A stretch of 64,000 nucleotides of DNA from Micromonospora chersina (GCF_900091475.1 NZ_FMIB01000002.1:1-64000), one strand, 5' to 3'. Counted from the first letter of the stretch, positions 27,316-35,864 are shown. Translations and numbers: made by a program. The notes: generated by a model not told the origin, from the sequence alone.

Positions 27316-29469
27316 TCACTGGTAGACGCGGACGTGGTCGACAAGCATCCGGGCCGGGAACGGCGTCGACGCGTCGGGCGCGCCGGGCCAGTCCCCACCG
27401 ACCGCGAGGTTGAGGATCAGATAGAACGGGTGGTCGTAGACCCACGGGCCGCGGGTCGCCTCGACAGTGGCCTTGCTGGCGTAGAAGACCTCGGTGCTGT
27501 CGACGAAGAAGCGCATGCCCCGGCTGTCCCACTCCACGGCGTAGACGTGGAAGTCGGCCGACAGGTCGACGGTCCACACCCGCTCCTGACCGTAGCCCCC
27601 ACCGCCGTTGTACGCGGGCGCGTGCAGCGTCGTGTAGCTGCGGTAGGTGTCCCGGCCGAGGATCTCCATGATGTCGATCTCACCGTTGTACGGCCACGGG
27701 CGCCCGGTCAGGAAGTCGGCGCCCATCATCCAGAACGCCGGCCAGAACCCGTTGCCCTTCGGCACCTTGACCCGGGCCTCCACCCGGCCGTACTGGACGT
27801 GGAACCGGTTGCCGGTGTTCATCCGGTGCGAGGTGTACGCCCGCCCGCCGGCGGACTCCCGACGGGCCTCCATGACCAGCTGCCCGGCGCCGTTCATGGC
27901 GGCGTTGCCGTTGTCCGTGTAGTACTGCAACTCGTTGTTCTGCCCGGTGCCCGGGTCGACGGTCCACTTCGCGGGGTCGGGCCGGCTGCCCGCCGGGCCG
28001 TCGAACTCGTCGGCGAAGACGAGCCGGGTGGCCGGGAAGGTCGGGTCCGGCGGCATGGGCGGGGGAGCGGTCGGCGCGCCGCCCGTGCCGTACACCTGGA
28101 ACTCCCAGAGCGAGTAGCCGTAACCGCTGCTGCGGGCGGTGCCGTACATCCGGACGTAGCGACCGGTGCCGGTGACGTCGAGGGTCTGTTTGAAGCCGGC
28201 GCTCGTGGTGGTGCTGTAGATGGTGGTCCAGGTGGCCGCGTCCGTCGAGGTCTGGATCTGGTAGGCGGTGGCGTACGCCGGGTCCCACTGGAGGACCACC
28301 CGGTGGATGGTCGCGGTGGCGCCGAGGTCGACGTAGATCCATCCGGGGTCGACCCAGCCGGTGGTGGCGCTGGTCGCCCAGCGGGACGCCGGGTCCAGGT
28401 CGAACGCCCGCGCCGGGAGGCACTGCCAGCAGGCGCCGTCGTCCTGGTGGGACGAGGCGACCGCCGGCTTGTTGTACGACAGCAGCACGTCCCCGCCCGG
28501 CGGCGGGCTGGACGGTGGCGGGCTGGACGGCGGCGGGCCGCCCGAGGTGCGTACCGCGAACTCCCAGAGCGAGTAGCCCCACACCGTGGCCCGCGTGGTG
28601 CCGAGCACCCGGACGTACCGGCCCGAGCCGGAGACGGTGAGCTGCTGGTTGCCGCCGGTCGCGGTGGTCGTGCCGTAGACCGTCGTCCAGGCGACGCCGT
28701 CGGCGGAGACCTGGATCTGGTACGCCGTCGCGTACGCCGCCTCCCAGGTGAGGTCGACGCGGCAGATCGTGCGGGAGGCGCCGAGGTCCACGCGGATCCA
28801 CTGCGGGTCGGACGCGGCGCTGGACCAGCGGGTGCCGGGGTTGCCGTCGACCGCCGCGGAGGCGGGGGTGCCGGCGTTCTCGGTCGACGAGGCGGTGGCC
28901 GGGCGGTTGAGGGCGGCGTTGCCGGTGGTGTCGCAGCCGCCGGCGGCGGTCGTGCCGTACACCCGGAACTCCCACAACGACACGCCGTAGGCGGTGCCCC
29001 GGGCGGTGGTGTACACGCGCACGTAGCGGCCGGATCCCGCCACGGTGAGCGTGTCCACGCCGCCGTCGCCGCTTGTCGTGCCGTAGACGGTCGACCAGGC
29101 CGCGCCGTCGGCGGAGACCTGCACCTGGTACGCCGTGGCGTACGCGGCCTCCCACTGGAGCACGACCTGGCTGACGGTCGCGGTGGCGCCCAGGTCGACC
29201 CGGATCCACTGGGGATCCGCGGCGGCGCTGGACCAGCGGGTTCCGGCGTCGCCGTCGACGGCGGCCGACGCGGGGAAGGCCGCGCTCTGGACGGACGACG
29301 CGGTGACCGGCCGGCCCTGGGAGAGCAGCGGGTCGGCGGCGCTGGCGGCGCCGGTGACGGCGGTGACGAGGGTCGCGACGAGGGCCGCCACCAGGGCGAG
29401 AACGGCGGCGGGCCGCCACCGGATGGGCGGAGGAGGGGCAGGGTGGGCCGGGACGGGACGGGGGTTCAT
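27316..29469 (-). CDS. secreted GH16 endo-beta-glucanase with three discoidin domains
   Basis: The protein has 717 residues, starting at ATG 29469 behind a GGAG motif. The signal peptide is about 1-44 (ALVAALVATLVTAVTGAASA). Three F5/8C modules lie at about 45-175, 180-305 and 325-460, the first two strikingly alike and the third Cys-containing (DDGACWQCLPARAF). The GH16 domain runs from about 475. Its catalytic motif is NGEIDIMEILG with Glu597, Asp599 and Glu602, and it ends MLVDHVRVYQ. GH16 enzymes of this type hydrolyse beta-1,3 or mixed-linkage glucan. It acts outside the cell and is functionally complementary to the GH64 and GH3 enzymes. Confidence 0.9.
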   Translation of the reverse strand: MNPRPVPAHPAPPPPIRWRPAAVLALVAALVATLVTAVTGAASAADPLLSQGRPVTASSVQSAAFPASAAVDGDAGTRWSSAAADPQWIRVDLGATATVSQVVLQWEAAYATAYQVQVSADGAAWSTVYGTTSGDGGVDTLTVAGSGRYVRVYTTARGTAYGVSLWEFRVYGTTAAGGCDTTGNAALNRPATASSTENAGTPASAAVDGNPGTRWSSAASDPQWIRVDLGASRTICRVDLTWEAAYATAYQIQVSADGVAWTTVYGTTTATGGNQQLTVSGSGRYVRVLGTTRATVWGYSLWEFAVRTSGGPPPSSPPPSSPPPGGDVLLSYNKPAVASSHQDDGACWQCLPARAFDLDPASRWATSATTGWVDPGWIYVDLGATATIHRVVLQWDPAYATAYQIQTSTDAATWTTIYSTTTSAGFKQTLDVTGTGRYVRMYGTARSSGYGYSLWEFQVYGTGGAPTAPPPMPPDPTFPATRLVFADEFDGPAGSRPDPAKWTVDPGTGQNNELQYYTDNGNAAMNGAGQLVMEARRESAGGRAYTSHRMNTGNRFHVQYGRVEARVKVPKGNGFWPAFWMMGADFLTGRPWPYNGEIDIMEILGRDTYRSYTTLHAPAYNGGGGYGQERVWTVDLSADFHVYAVEWDSRGMRFFVDSTEVFYASKATVEATRGPWVYDHPFYLILNLAVGGDWPGAPDASTPFPARMLVDHVRVYQ

Positions 29470-29597
29470 GACGTCTCCAGGAGGGAGCGGCGGCCGTGAC
29501 ACGGGCCGGCGTGGGCCAGGTGTGCCCGGCCGCCGGGTGGTGGTGGGGGGCGGCGGCCGGGCCGGACGGCGGACACCGGTCGGCGACGACCGGCTGA

Positions 29598-29676
29598 GAA
29601 AGCGCTCTCTGGCAGACAGGGTCAGCCCGGTCATCGGGTGGTGTCAATAGAATCGAACGGTTCCGGAACCGATCGA
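29598..29676 (-). promoter_or_regulatory. GH16 promoter with AGCGCT dyad and upstream palindrome
   Basis: Reading towards GH16: TTGACA at 29647-29642, about 18 bp, GACCCT, 8 bp, then GAGAGCGCTTTC at 29609-29598 (11 of 12 identical to the GH64 operator). Upstream of the -35 box, at 29653-29676, lies a 24-base palindrome with core CGGTTCCGGAACCG and TCGA ends. Only one base pair is mismatched. The GH64/GH3 intergenic region also contains CGGTTCCGGA (16719-16728). Confidence 0.6.
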
Positions 29677-29713
29677 CCGGCTCGTCAGCTACCCGGTACC
29701 CGCCCACGAACGA

Positions 29714-29743
29714 CCGCCGCCGGCCAGGGTCGGCCGGCGGCGG
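29714..29743 (-). terminator. hairpin terminator after the GH18 gene
   Basis: A perfect 12-bp GC stem (29714-29725 with 29732-29743) and a 6-base loop begin 15 bases beyond the chitinase stop codon. Confidence 0.7.
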
Positions 29744-29758
29744 AGGTGGTGACGGGCG

Positions 29759-31102
29759 CTAGCGCGTCGCGAGGCCCGCGCTGATCGTCCGGGTCAGCGT
29801 GGCGTTGTCGTCGTCGCCGTCCAGCGACCAGACCATCGCCCCGGCCAGGCCGGCACGCCGGATGTACAGCGTCTTCTGGAACACGACCGCCGGATCGTCG
29901 TACGTCCAGAAGGTCGTGCCGTCGAACAGCCAGGCGTGCCCGGCTCGCAGGTCGCGGTGGACGGTGAAGCCCTTGCCGGGCAGGGTCTTGAGCTGCTTGT
30001 AGTCCTCATAGCCGGCCTCGAAGGTGGCCGGCGCGGGACCGGTCGCGGGCTTGAACAGCCCGTCGCCGCCCCCGGTGACGCCGGTCCAGCCGCGCCCGTA
30101 GTACGGGATGCCCAGCACCAGCTTCCCGCGCGGCGCGCCCCGGGCGAGCCACCCGTCGATCGCCACCTCGGCGGAGAAGTCCGGGTTGTCCGGCGCGCCG
30201 GTCGGCACGCGCAGCGCGGACTGCTGGTCGGTCACCTGGTCCCAGGAGCCGTGGAAGTCGTACCCCTGCACCGTGGCGAAGTCCAGGTACCGGAAGATCT
30301 TCCGGCCCTCGTACCCGGCGTCCATGGCCGCCGGGTTGGCCGGCAGGAACGCGGTCAGCGCGTAGTGCTTCCGGGTCTGCCGGCCGTACGCGTCGAGCTG
30401 CCGGCGGAACTCGGCGAGCAGCTTGGTGAAGTTCTCCCGGTCCTCGGCGCGGACCACGTTGCCCGGCTCGCCCGGCCAGTTCGGCCACTCCCAGTCCAGG
30501 TCGACGCCGTCGAAGACGCCCGCGGCGGCGCCCGGGCCGCCGCTGCCGCCGTCGAGGACCGGGAGGTTTCCCTTGAGGTAGAGGTCGATGCAGGACGCGA
30601 CGAACGCCCGGCGGGACGCGTCGGTGCGCGCGGCGTTGGAGAAGTACGTCGACCAGCTCCAGCCGCCCAGCGAGATCATCACCTTCAGGTCGGGGTGGCG
30701 CTCCTTGAGCTTGGCCAGCTGGCCGAAGTTGCCGTTGAGCGGCTCGCCCCAGGCGTCGGCCACGCCGTCGACGCTCTCCTCCGCCGGGACGGGGCGCTGG
30801 TAGTCGGCCCAGGCGTCCCCCTCGCCGGGCCCGCCGTCCACGTAGCACCGTCCGTCCTCACTGACGTTGCCGAAGGCGTAGTTGACGTGGGTGAGGCGGT
30901 CCGCCGCCCCGGAGGTGTCGAGCTTCTTCACCGGGAAGGCCCGGCCGTAGATGCCCCACTGGGTGAAGTAGCCGACCCGGTGGTACCCGTCCCGGCGGGG
31001 CGAGCCCTCCGCGGCGCCCGCGGCGGTCGGTGGGGCGGCCGCGACCAGCATGGTCGACAGGGCGGCGAGGGCGGTGAGGCGGCGGTGGCGGAACGGTCGC
31101 AT
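29759..31102 (-). CDS. secreted GH18 chitinase
   Basis: The protein has 447 residues, starting at ATG 31102 with GGGAG 5 bases upstream. The signal peptide is about 1-32. The catalytic domain has SLGGWSWS and the DxxDxDxE motif FDGVDLDWEWP (Asp198, Asp201, Asp203, acid Glu205), followed by VQGYDFHGSW and GIPYYGRGW. No chitin-binding module is present, so it is a bare GH18 (family A-like) chitinase. It degrades chitin to oligosaccharides outside the cell. It lies at the end of the glucanase island, with its own promoter and terminator. Confidence 0.92.
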   Translation of the reverse strand: MRPFRHRRLTALAALSTMLVAAAPPTAAGAAEGSPRRDGYHRVGYFTQWGIYGRAFPVKKLDTSGAADRLTHVNYAFGNVSEDGRCYVDGGPGEGDAWADYQRPVPAEESVDGVADAWGEPLNGNFGQLAKLKERHPDLKVMISLGGWSWSTYFSNAARTDASRRAFVASCIDLYLKGNLPVLDGGSGGPGAAAGVFDGVDLDWEWPNWPGEPGNVVRAEDRENFTKLLAEFRRQLDAYGRQTRKHYALTAFLPANPAAMDAGYEGRKIFRYLDFATVQGYDFHGSWDQVTDQQSALRVPTGAPDNPDFSAEVAIDGWLARGAPRGKLVLGIPYYGRGWTGVTGGGDGLFKPATGPAPATFEAGYEDYKQLKTLPGKGFTVHRDLRAGHAWLFDGTTFWTYDDPAVVFQKTLYIRRAGLAGAMVWSLDGDDDNATLTRTISAGLATR

Positions 31103-31128
31103 CGGCACTCCCAGGGGGCCGGATTAGT

Positions 31129-31179
31129 AAAGAGACCTTTCTGATCGATGAAGCTAAGCCGGTCGTGATTCGCGGTCAA
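31129..31179 (-). promoter_or_regulatory. chitinase promoter with inverted repeat
   Basis: Reading towards the chitinase: TTGACC at 31179-31174, a 17-bp spacer and TAGCTT at 31156-31151. The inverted repeat AAAG-N4-CTTT at 31129-31140 follows, just after the predicted start point. The site is unlike the AGCGCT dyads of the glucanase genes, so the chitinase is probably regulated separately. Confidence 0.55.
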
Positions 31180-31254
31180 GAGCGCCGCGTGGAGTTGCTA
31201 GGCTGGCAGGTGCGCGCGTCGGGAGACGGTGCGCTTGACTCGAAGGAGACCGAC

Positions 31255-31284
31255 ATGACGGGCGACGACGACATCTCCGGGTGA
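31255..31284 (+). CDS. 9-residue leader peptide ORF upstream of the ABC-F gene
   Basis: ATG 31255 is preceded by a strong ribosome binding site (GAAGGAGA, 5-base spacing) and encodes only MTGDDDISG before TGA. The site is stronger than that of the ABC-F gene itself, 79 bases further on. Several ABC-F ribosome-protection genes in actinomycetes and firmicutes are induced by attenuation at such leader ORFs; that this one works so is inference. Confidence 0.55.
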   Translation: MTGDDDISG

Positions 31285-31341
31285 TTCCCGGCCCCTCGTC
31301 GCATCCCTGTCCCGTCATCCGGGCGGCCGTGCCCTGCCCGG
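31277..31341 (+). promoter_or_regulatory. possible attenuator: mutually exclusive short hairpins
   Basis: CCGGG at 31277-31281, overlapping the leader codons, can pair with CCCGG at 31287-31291. That CCCGG can alternatively pair with CCGGG at 31319-31323, and CCGGGC at 31319-31324 can pair with GCCCGG at 31336-31341. A ribosome stalled on the leader ORF would block the first pairing. No U-run is present, so any control may be translational or Rho-type. Confidence 0.35.
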
Positions 31342-31362
31342 CTCCACCGTGAGGTCTCTCCG

Positions 31363-33000
31363 ATGTCCGACGCCTGCGTCGTCTGCACCAACCTCTCCTT
31401 CTCCTGGCCCGACGACACCCCCGTGTTCCAGGACCTGTCCTTCACCGTGCCGCCCGGTCGCACCGGCCTGGTCGCGCCCAACGGCGCCGGCAAGACCACC
31501 CTGCTGCGGCTGATCGCCGGCGACCTCACCCCCACCGGCGGCGCCGTCACGGTGGACGGCCTGCTCGGCTACCTGCCGCAGAACCTGCCCCTCGCGGGCG
31601 ACCTGACCGTGGCCCAGGTGCTGGGTGTCGACGCGGTGCTTCGGGCGCTGCACGCCATCGAGGCCGGCGACGCCCGCGAGGAGCACTTCACCACGGTCGG
31701 CGACGACTGGGACGTGGAGGAGCGCAGCCGCGCCGAACTCGACCGGCTGGGCCTGGGGGACGTCCCGCTCGACCGACGGCTGGCCACGCTCAGCGGTGGG
31801 CAGGTGGTCTCCCTCGGCCTCGCCGCGCAACTGCTCCGCCGCCCCGACGTGCTGCTGCTCGACGAGCCGACGAACAACCTGGACCTCGACGCGCGGCACC
31901 GCCTGTACGGGGTGCTCCAGGAGTGGTCCGGCTGCCTGCTGCTGGTCAGCCACGACCGGGCCCTGCTGGACCGGATGGACCGCATCGCCGAACTCGACCG
32001 CGGGGAGGTGCGACTGTTCGGCGGCAACTTCACCGCGTACGAGGAGGCATCCCGGGCGGCCCGGGAGGCGGCCGAGCGCACCGTGCGTGGCGCCGAGCAG
32101 GAGGTGAAGCGGGAGAAGCGCGAGATGCAGCAGGCCCGGGAGCGGGCCGAGCGGCGGGCCGGCAACGCCGCCCGCAACCTCGACAGCGCCGGCCTGGCCC
32201 GGATCGTCGCCGGGGGACTCAAGCGCAGCGCCCAGGAGTCCGCCGGGCGGTCCCGGCAGTTGCACGCCAACCGGGTGAGTGAGGCCCAGTCCCGCCTCGA
32301 CGAGGCCAGCAGAGCGCTGCGCGAGGACCAGACGCTGACCCTGGACCTGCCGGACACCACAGTCCCCGCCGGACGGACGGTCGTGGCGGGGGAGCGGATG
32401 CAGGTCCACCACGACGGCCGGCCCGTCTTCGCTGGGGCGGGCGTGGACGTCACCATCCGGGGACCGGAGCGGATCGCCCTGACCGGCCCCAACGGCGCCG
32501 GCAAGTCCACCCTGCTCCGGCTGCTGCGCGGGGACCTCGACCCCGAGGGCGGGGAGGTGCGCCGGGGCGACGGCCGGGTCGCGTACCTGTCGCAGCGGCT
32601 GGACCTGCTCGACCCGGACCGGACGGTGGCGGAGAACTTCGCCGCGTACGCCCCGGACCGGCCACCGGCGGAGCGGATGAACCTCCTCGCGCGGTTCCTC
32701 TTCCGCGGCCCGCGCGCCCACCTGCCGGTCGGCGTGCTGTCCGGCGGGGAACGGCTGCGGGCCACCCTCGCCTGTGTCCTGTACGCCCAGCCGGCTCCCC
32801 ACCTGCTGCTGCTGGACGAGCCGACGAACAACCTCGACCTGGTCAGCGCGGGCCAACTGGAGAACGCCCTGGGCGCGTACCGGGGAGCGTTCGTGGTGGT
32901 GAGCCACGACGAGCGGTTCCTCGCCGAGATCGGCGTGCGGCGGTGGCTCCGCCTCGACGGCGGCCGGCTCCGCGAGGTGCCCGCGCCCGACCCGGTCTGA
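31363..33000 (+). CDS. ABC-F family ATP-binding protein
   Basis: The protein has 545 residues with two nucleotide-binding domains and no membrane segment. The Walker A motifs are APNGAGKTTLLRL and GPNGAGKSTLLRL, the signatures are LSGGQVVSLGLA and LSGGERLRATLA, and the Walker B regions end LLDEPTNNLDL in both halves. The charged inter-domain linker (ERTVRGAEQEVKREKREMQQARERAERRAGN) is the part that enters the ribosome in ABC-F proteins. It is either a ribosome-protection antibiotic-resistance factor or a translation factor; the leader ORF favours the former. Confidence 0.9.
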   Translation: MSDACVVCTNLSFSWPDDTPVFQDLSFTVPPGRTGLVAPNGAGKTTLLRLIAGDLTPTGGAVTVDGLLGYLPQNLPLAGDLTVAQVLGVDAVLRALHAIEAGDAREEHFTTVGDDWDVEERSRAELDRLGLGDVPLDRRLATLSGGQVVSLGLAAQLLRRPDVLLLDEPTNNLDLDARHRLYGVLQEWSGCLLLVSHDRALLDRMDRIAELDRGEVRLFGGNFTAYEEASRAAREAAERTVRGAEQEVKREKREMQQARERAERRAGNAARNLDSAGLARIVAGGLKRSAQESAGRSRQLHANRVSEAQSRLDEASRALREDQTLTLDLPDTTVPAGRTVVAGERMQVHHDGRPVFAGAGVDVTIRGPERIALTGPNGAGKSTLLRLLRGDLDPEGGEVRRGDGRVAYLSQRLDLLDPDRTVAENFAAYAPDRPPAERMNLLARFLFRGPRAHLPVGVLSGGERLRATLACVLYAQPAPHLLLLDEPTNNLDLVSAGQLENALGAYRGAFVVVSHDERFLAEIGVRRWLRLDGGRLREVPAPDPV

Positions 33001-33067
33001 GTCTCGTCGCGGCTCGGCGGAGACGGGGTCTGGACGGACTTAAACTTGCACCGCTAGTTTATGCCGC

Positions 33068-34216
33068 ATGGACCTTCAGCTCTCCGCCGAGCAGGCGGCG
33101 GCCCGGCGGCTCGCCGCCGAGTTCGTCGACCGGGAGGTGGCGCCGCACGCGACGGCCTGGGACCGGCGGGAGGCGGTCGACCCCGACATCGTCGGGAAGC
33201 TCGGGCGGCTCGGGTTCCTCGGGCTCACCGTCCCCGAGGAGGACGGCGGGTCCGGCGGCGACCACCTCACCTACTGCCTGGTCCTGGAGGAGCTGGGCCG
33301 GGGCGACTCCGCCGTCCGGGGCATCGTCTCGGTGTCGCTCGGGCTGGTCGCGAAGTCCGTCGCCGGCCACGGCACAGCCGCGCAGAAGCAGGAGTGGCTG
33401 CCCCGGCTCTGCTCCGGCGCCGCGCTGGGCTGCTTCGCCCTCACCGAAGCGGACAGCGGCTCGGACGCGGCCGCGCTGCGCACCCGGGCGGAACGCGACG
33501 GCGGCGACTGGCTGATCACCGGCACGAAGACGTTCATCACCAACGGCACCACCGCCGACGTGGCCCTGGTCTTCGCTCGCACCGGCGGCCCGGGGCACCG
33601 GGGCATCACGGCGTTCCTGGTGCCCACCGGGGCCGCCGGGCTGACCCGGCGGGAGATCCACGGCAAGCTCGGCCTGCGCGGGCAGGCCACCGGGGAACTC
33701 CGGTTCGACGCCGTCCGGGTGCCCGACTCGGCGCGCCTCGGCCCGGAGGGCGGCGGCTTCCGGCTGGCCCTGGCCACCCTGGCCAAGGGCCGCATGTCGG
33801 TGGCCGCCGGCTGCGTCGGCATCGCGCAGGGCTGCCTGGACGCCGCGGTCGGCTACGCCGGGCAGCGCGTCCAGTTCGGCAAGCCCATCGCCGGGCACCA
33901 ACTCGTGCAGCAGCTGATCGCCGGCATCGCCGTCGACACCGCCGCCGCCCGCCTGCTGGTGTGGCGGGTGGCCGACCTCGTCGACCGCGGCGAGCCGTTC
34001 GCCACCGAGTCGTCGATGGCCAAGCTCTTCGCCAGCGAGGCCGCCGTCCGCGCGGCCGACAGCGCCGTCCAGGTCTTCGGCGGGTACGGCTACATCGACG
34101 AGTTCCCGGTCGGCAGGTACCTGCGCGACGCCCGCGTGATGACCCTCTACGAGGGCACCAGCCAGATCCAGCAACTGCTCATCGGACGCGCGCTCACCGG
34201 CGTCAACGCCTTCTGA
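33068..34216 (+). CDS. acyl-CoA dehydrogenase
   Basis: The protein has 382 residues of the standard family length. It has LGFLGLTVPEEDGGSGGDHLTYCLVLEELGRGDSAV, the FAD/substrate signature CFALTEADSGSDAAALRT, and the C-terminal QVFGGYGYIDEFPVGRYLRDARVMTLYEGTSQIQ with the catalytic Glu in the YEGTS motif. It oxidises an acyl-CoA at the alpha-beta position using FAD. The acyl-CoA ligase two frames downstream suggests a shared fatty or branched acid substrate. Confidence 0.93.
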   Translation: MDLQLSAEQAAARRLAAEFVDREVAPHATAWDRREAVDPDIVGKLGRLGFLGLTVPEEDGGSGGDHLTYCLVLEELGRGDSAVRGIVSVSLGLVAKSVAGHGTAAQKQEWLPRLCSGAALGCFALTEADSGSDAAALRTRAERDGGDWLITGTKTFITNGTTADVALVFARTGGPGHRGITAFLVPTGAAGLTRREIHGKLGLRGQATGELRFDAVRVPDSARLGPEGGGFRLALATLAKGRMSVAAGCVGIAQGCLDAAVGYAGQRVQFGKPIAGHQLVQQLIAGIAVDTAAARLLVWRVADLVDRGEPFATESSMAKLFASEAAVRAADSAVQVFGGYGYIDEFPVGRYLRDARVMTLYEGTSQIQQLLIGRALTGVNAF

Positions 34217-34254
34217 GCACAGGACGAACCCACCGACCCGGGAGGGCATCTGAC

Positions 34255-34317
34255 ATGAGGAGCTTCGCGCGTATCGAGGAGCCGGACGGCCGCCCGCTCC
34301 GGAGCGCGGCCCGATGA
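34255..34317 (+). CDS. 20-residue mini-ORF coupled to the acyl-CoA ligase
   Basis: ATG 34255 has GGGAGG upstream and encodes a 20-residue peptide (MRSFARIEEPDGRPLR...). Its TGA overlaps the ligase ATG in an ATGA. The ligase itself lacks a good ribosome binding site, so translation is probably coupled through this ORF. The opening MRSFARIE...DGR recalls the first residues of fumarylacetoacetate-hydrolase-like proteins, so it may be the remnant of a lost gene. Confidence 0.4.
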   Translation: MRSFARIEEPDGRPLRSAAR

Positions 34318-35855
34318 CCGCGCTGTCGCTGGCCATGGTGCTGGCCGAGGCCGCCCGGCGGCACCCCGACACGGTGGCCGTGGTCGACGGCGACACCCGG
34401 GTCACGTACGCCGAGCTGTGGCGGCAGGCCCGGGGTTACGCCGCCGGGTTGCGGGAGCTGGGCGTCGCCCCGGGCGACCCGGTGGCCCTGCTGGCCCCCA
34501 ACGTGGTCGACTTCCCCCGGGTCTACTACGGCGGCCTCGCCGCCGGCGCGGTGCTGGTGCCCGTGCACCTGCTGCTGACCGTCGACGAGGCGGTGCACGT
34601 GCTCCGCGACAGCGGCGCGAAGCTCCTGGTCTGCCACGGCTCGCAGCTCGCCCTGGGCGCCGCCGCCGCCGAGGCCGCGGGCGTCCCGCTGGTCACCGTC
34701 GGGCCGGCCGGCGCCGGTGCGCCCCGGCTGGAGGAGGTGAGCGGGCCGCTGCCGGCGCTGCCGTCGTACGTCACCCGGCAGGCGGAGGACACCGCGGTCG
34801 TGCTCTACACCAGCGGCACCACAGGCGTGCCCAAGGGCGCCCTGCTCACCCACCTCAACCTGGTCATGAACGCCACCGTCAACGTCTTCGACGCCAACGA
34901 CGCGCGGTCCACCGACGTGGTGCTCGGCTGCCTGCCGCTGTTCCACAGCTTCGGCCAGACCGTGGCCATGAACGGCACCTTCCGCGTCGGCGGGACCCTG
35001 GTGCTGCTGAGCCGCTTCACCGGGCCGGCCGCCATCGACCTCATGCTGAGCGAGGGGGTGAACGTCTTCCACGGCGTGCCGACCATGTACGTGGCGCTGC
35101 TCGACGCGGCCCGGGACCGCGACACCCTGCCCCGGCTGCGCCTCTGCGTCTCCGGCGGCGCGTCGCTGCCGGTCGCCGTGCTGGAACGGTTCCACGCCGC
35201 CTTCGACACCACGATCTTCGAGGGCTACGGGCTCTCCGAGACCTCCCCCACGGCGACGACCAACCAGCCGCACTTCGGCACCCGGCCCGGGACTATCGGG
35301 CACCCGGTCTGGGGCGTGGAGGTGGAGATCGCCCGCGCCGACCTGGACGACCGGATCGAGCTGCTGCCCACCGGCGACCTCGGCGAGATCGTCATCCGCG
35401 GCCACAACGTCTTCGCCGGCTACCTGGGACGGCCGGAGGCGACCGCCGAGGCGCTCGTCGACGGTTGGTTCCGCAGCGGGGACCTGGGGCGCAAGGACGC
35501 CGACGGCTTCATCACCATCGTGGACCGCAAGAAGGACATGATCATTCGGGGTGGCTTCAACGTCTACCCGCGCGAGGTCGAGGAGGTCCTGGCCCGGCAC
35601 CCGGCGGTCGGCCAGGTGGCGGTGATCGGCGTGCCCGATCCCCGGCACGGCGAGGAGGTCTGCGCCGTGGTCGTGCCCGACCCGGCCGGCCCCGGCCTGC
35701 CCGGCGAGCAGGAGCTGATCGACTGGTGCCGCGAGCACCTGGGCCGCCACAAGTACCCGCGCCAGGTCCGGTACGTCGACGCGCTGCCGATCGGGCCGAG
35801 CCACAAGGTGCTCAAGCGGGAACTGCGCCGCACGCTGGCGCCACCTGTCGACTGA
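34314..35855 (+). CDS. long-chain fatty-acid-CoA ligase-like AMP-binding enzyme
   Basis: The protein has 513 residues. The AMP-binding P-loop is TAVVLYTSGTTGVPKGALLTHLNL, the A5 motif is FEGYGLSETSPTATTN, the A7/A8 region is GWFRSGDLGRKDADGFITIVDRKKDMIIRGGFNVYPREVEE, and the C-terminal catalytic lysine lies in HKVLKREL. It activates a carboxylic acid to its CoA thioester. It follows the acyl-CoA dehydrogenase and ends at a strong terminator. Confidence 0.92.
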   Translation: MTALSLAMVLAEAARRHPDTVAVVDGDTRVTYAELWRQARGYAAGLRELGVAPGDPVALLAPNVVDFPRVYYGGLAAGAVLVPVHLLLTVDEAVHVLRDSGAKLLVCHGSQLALGAAAAEAAGVPLVTVGPAGAGAPRLEEVSGPLPALPSYVTRQAEDTAVVLYTSGTTGVPKGALLTHLNLVMNATVNVFDANDARSTDVVLGCLPLFHSFGQTVAMNGTFRVGGTLVLLSRFTGPAAIDLMLSEGVNVFHGVPTMYVALLDAARDRDTLPRLRLCVSGGASLPVAVLERFHAAFDTTIFEGYGLSETSPTATTNQPHFGTRPGTIGHPVWGVEVEIARADLDDRIELLPTGDLGEIVIRGHNVFAGYLGRPEATAEALVDGWFRSGDLGRKDADGFITIVDRKKDMIIRGGFNVYPREVEEVLARHPAVGQVAVIGVPDPRHGEEVCAVVVPDPAGPGLPGEQELIDWCREHLGRHKYPRQVRYVDALPIGPSHKVLKRELRRTLAPPVD

Positions 35856-35864
35856 CCCGGTGAG

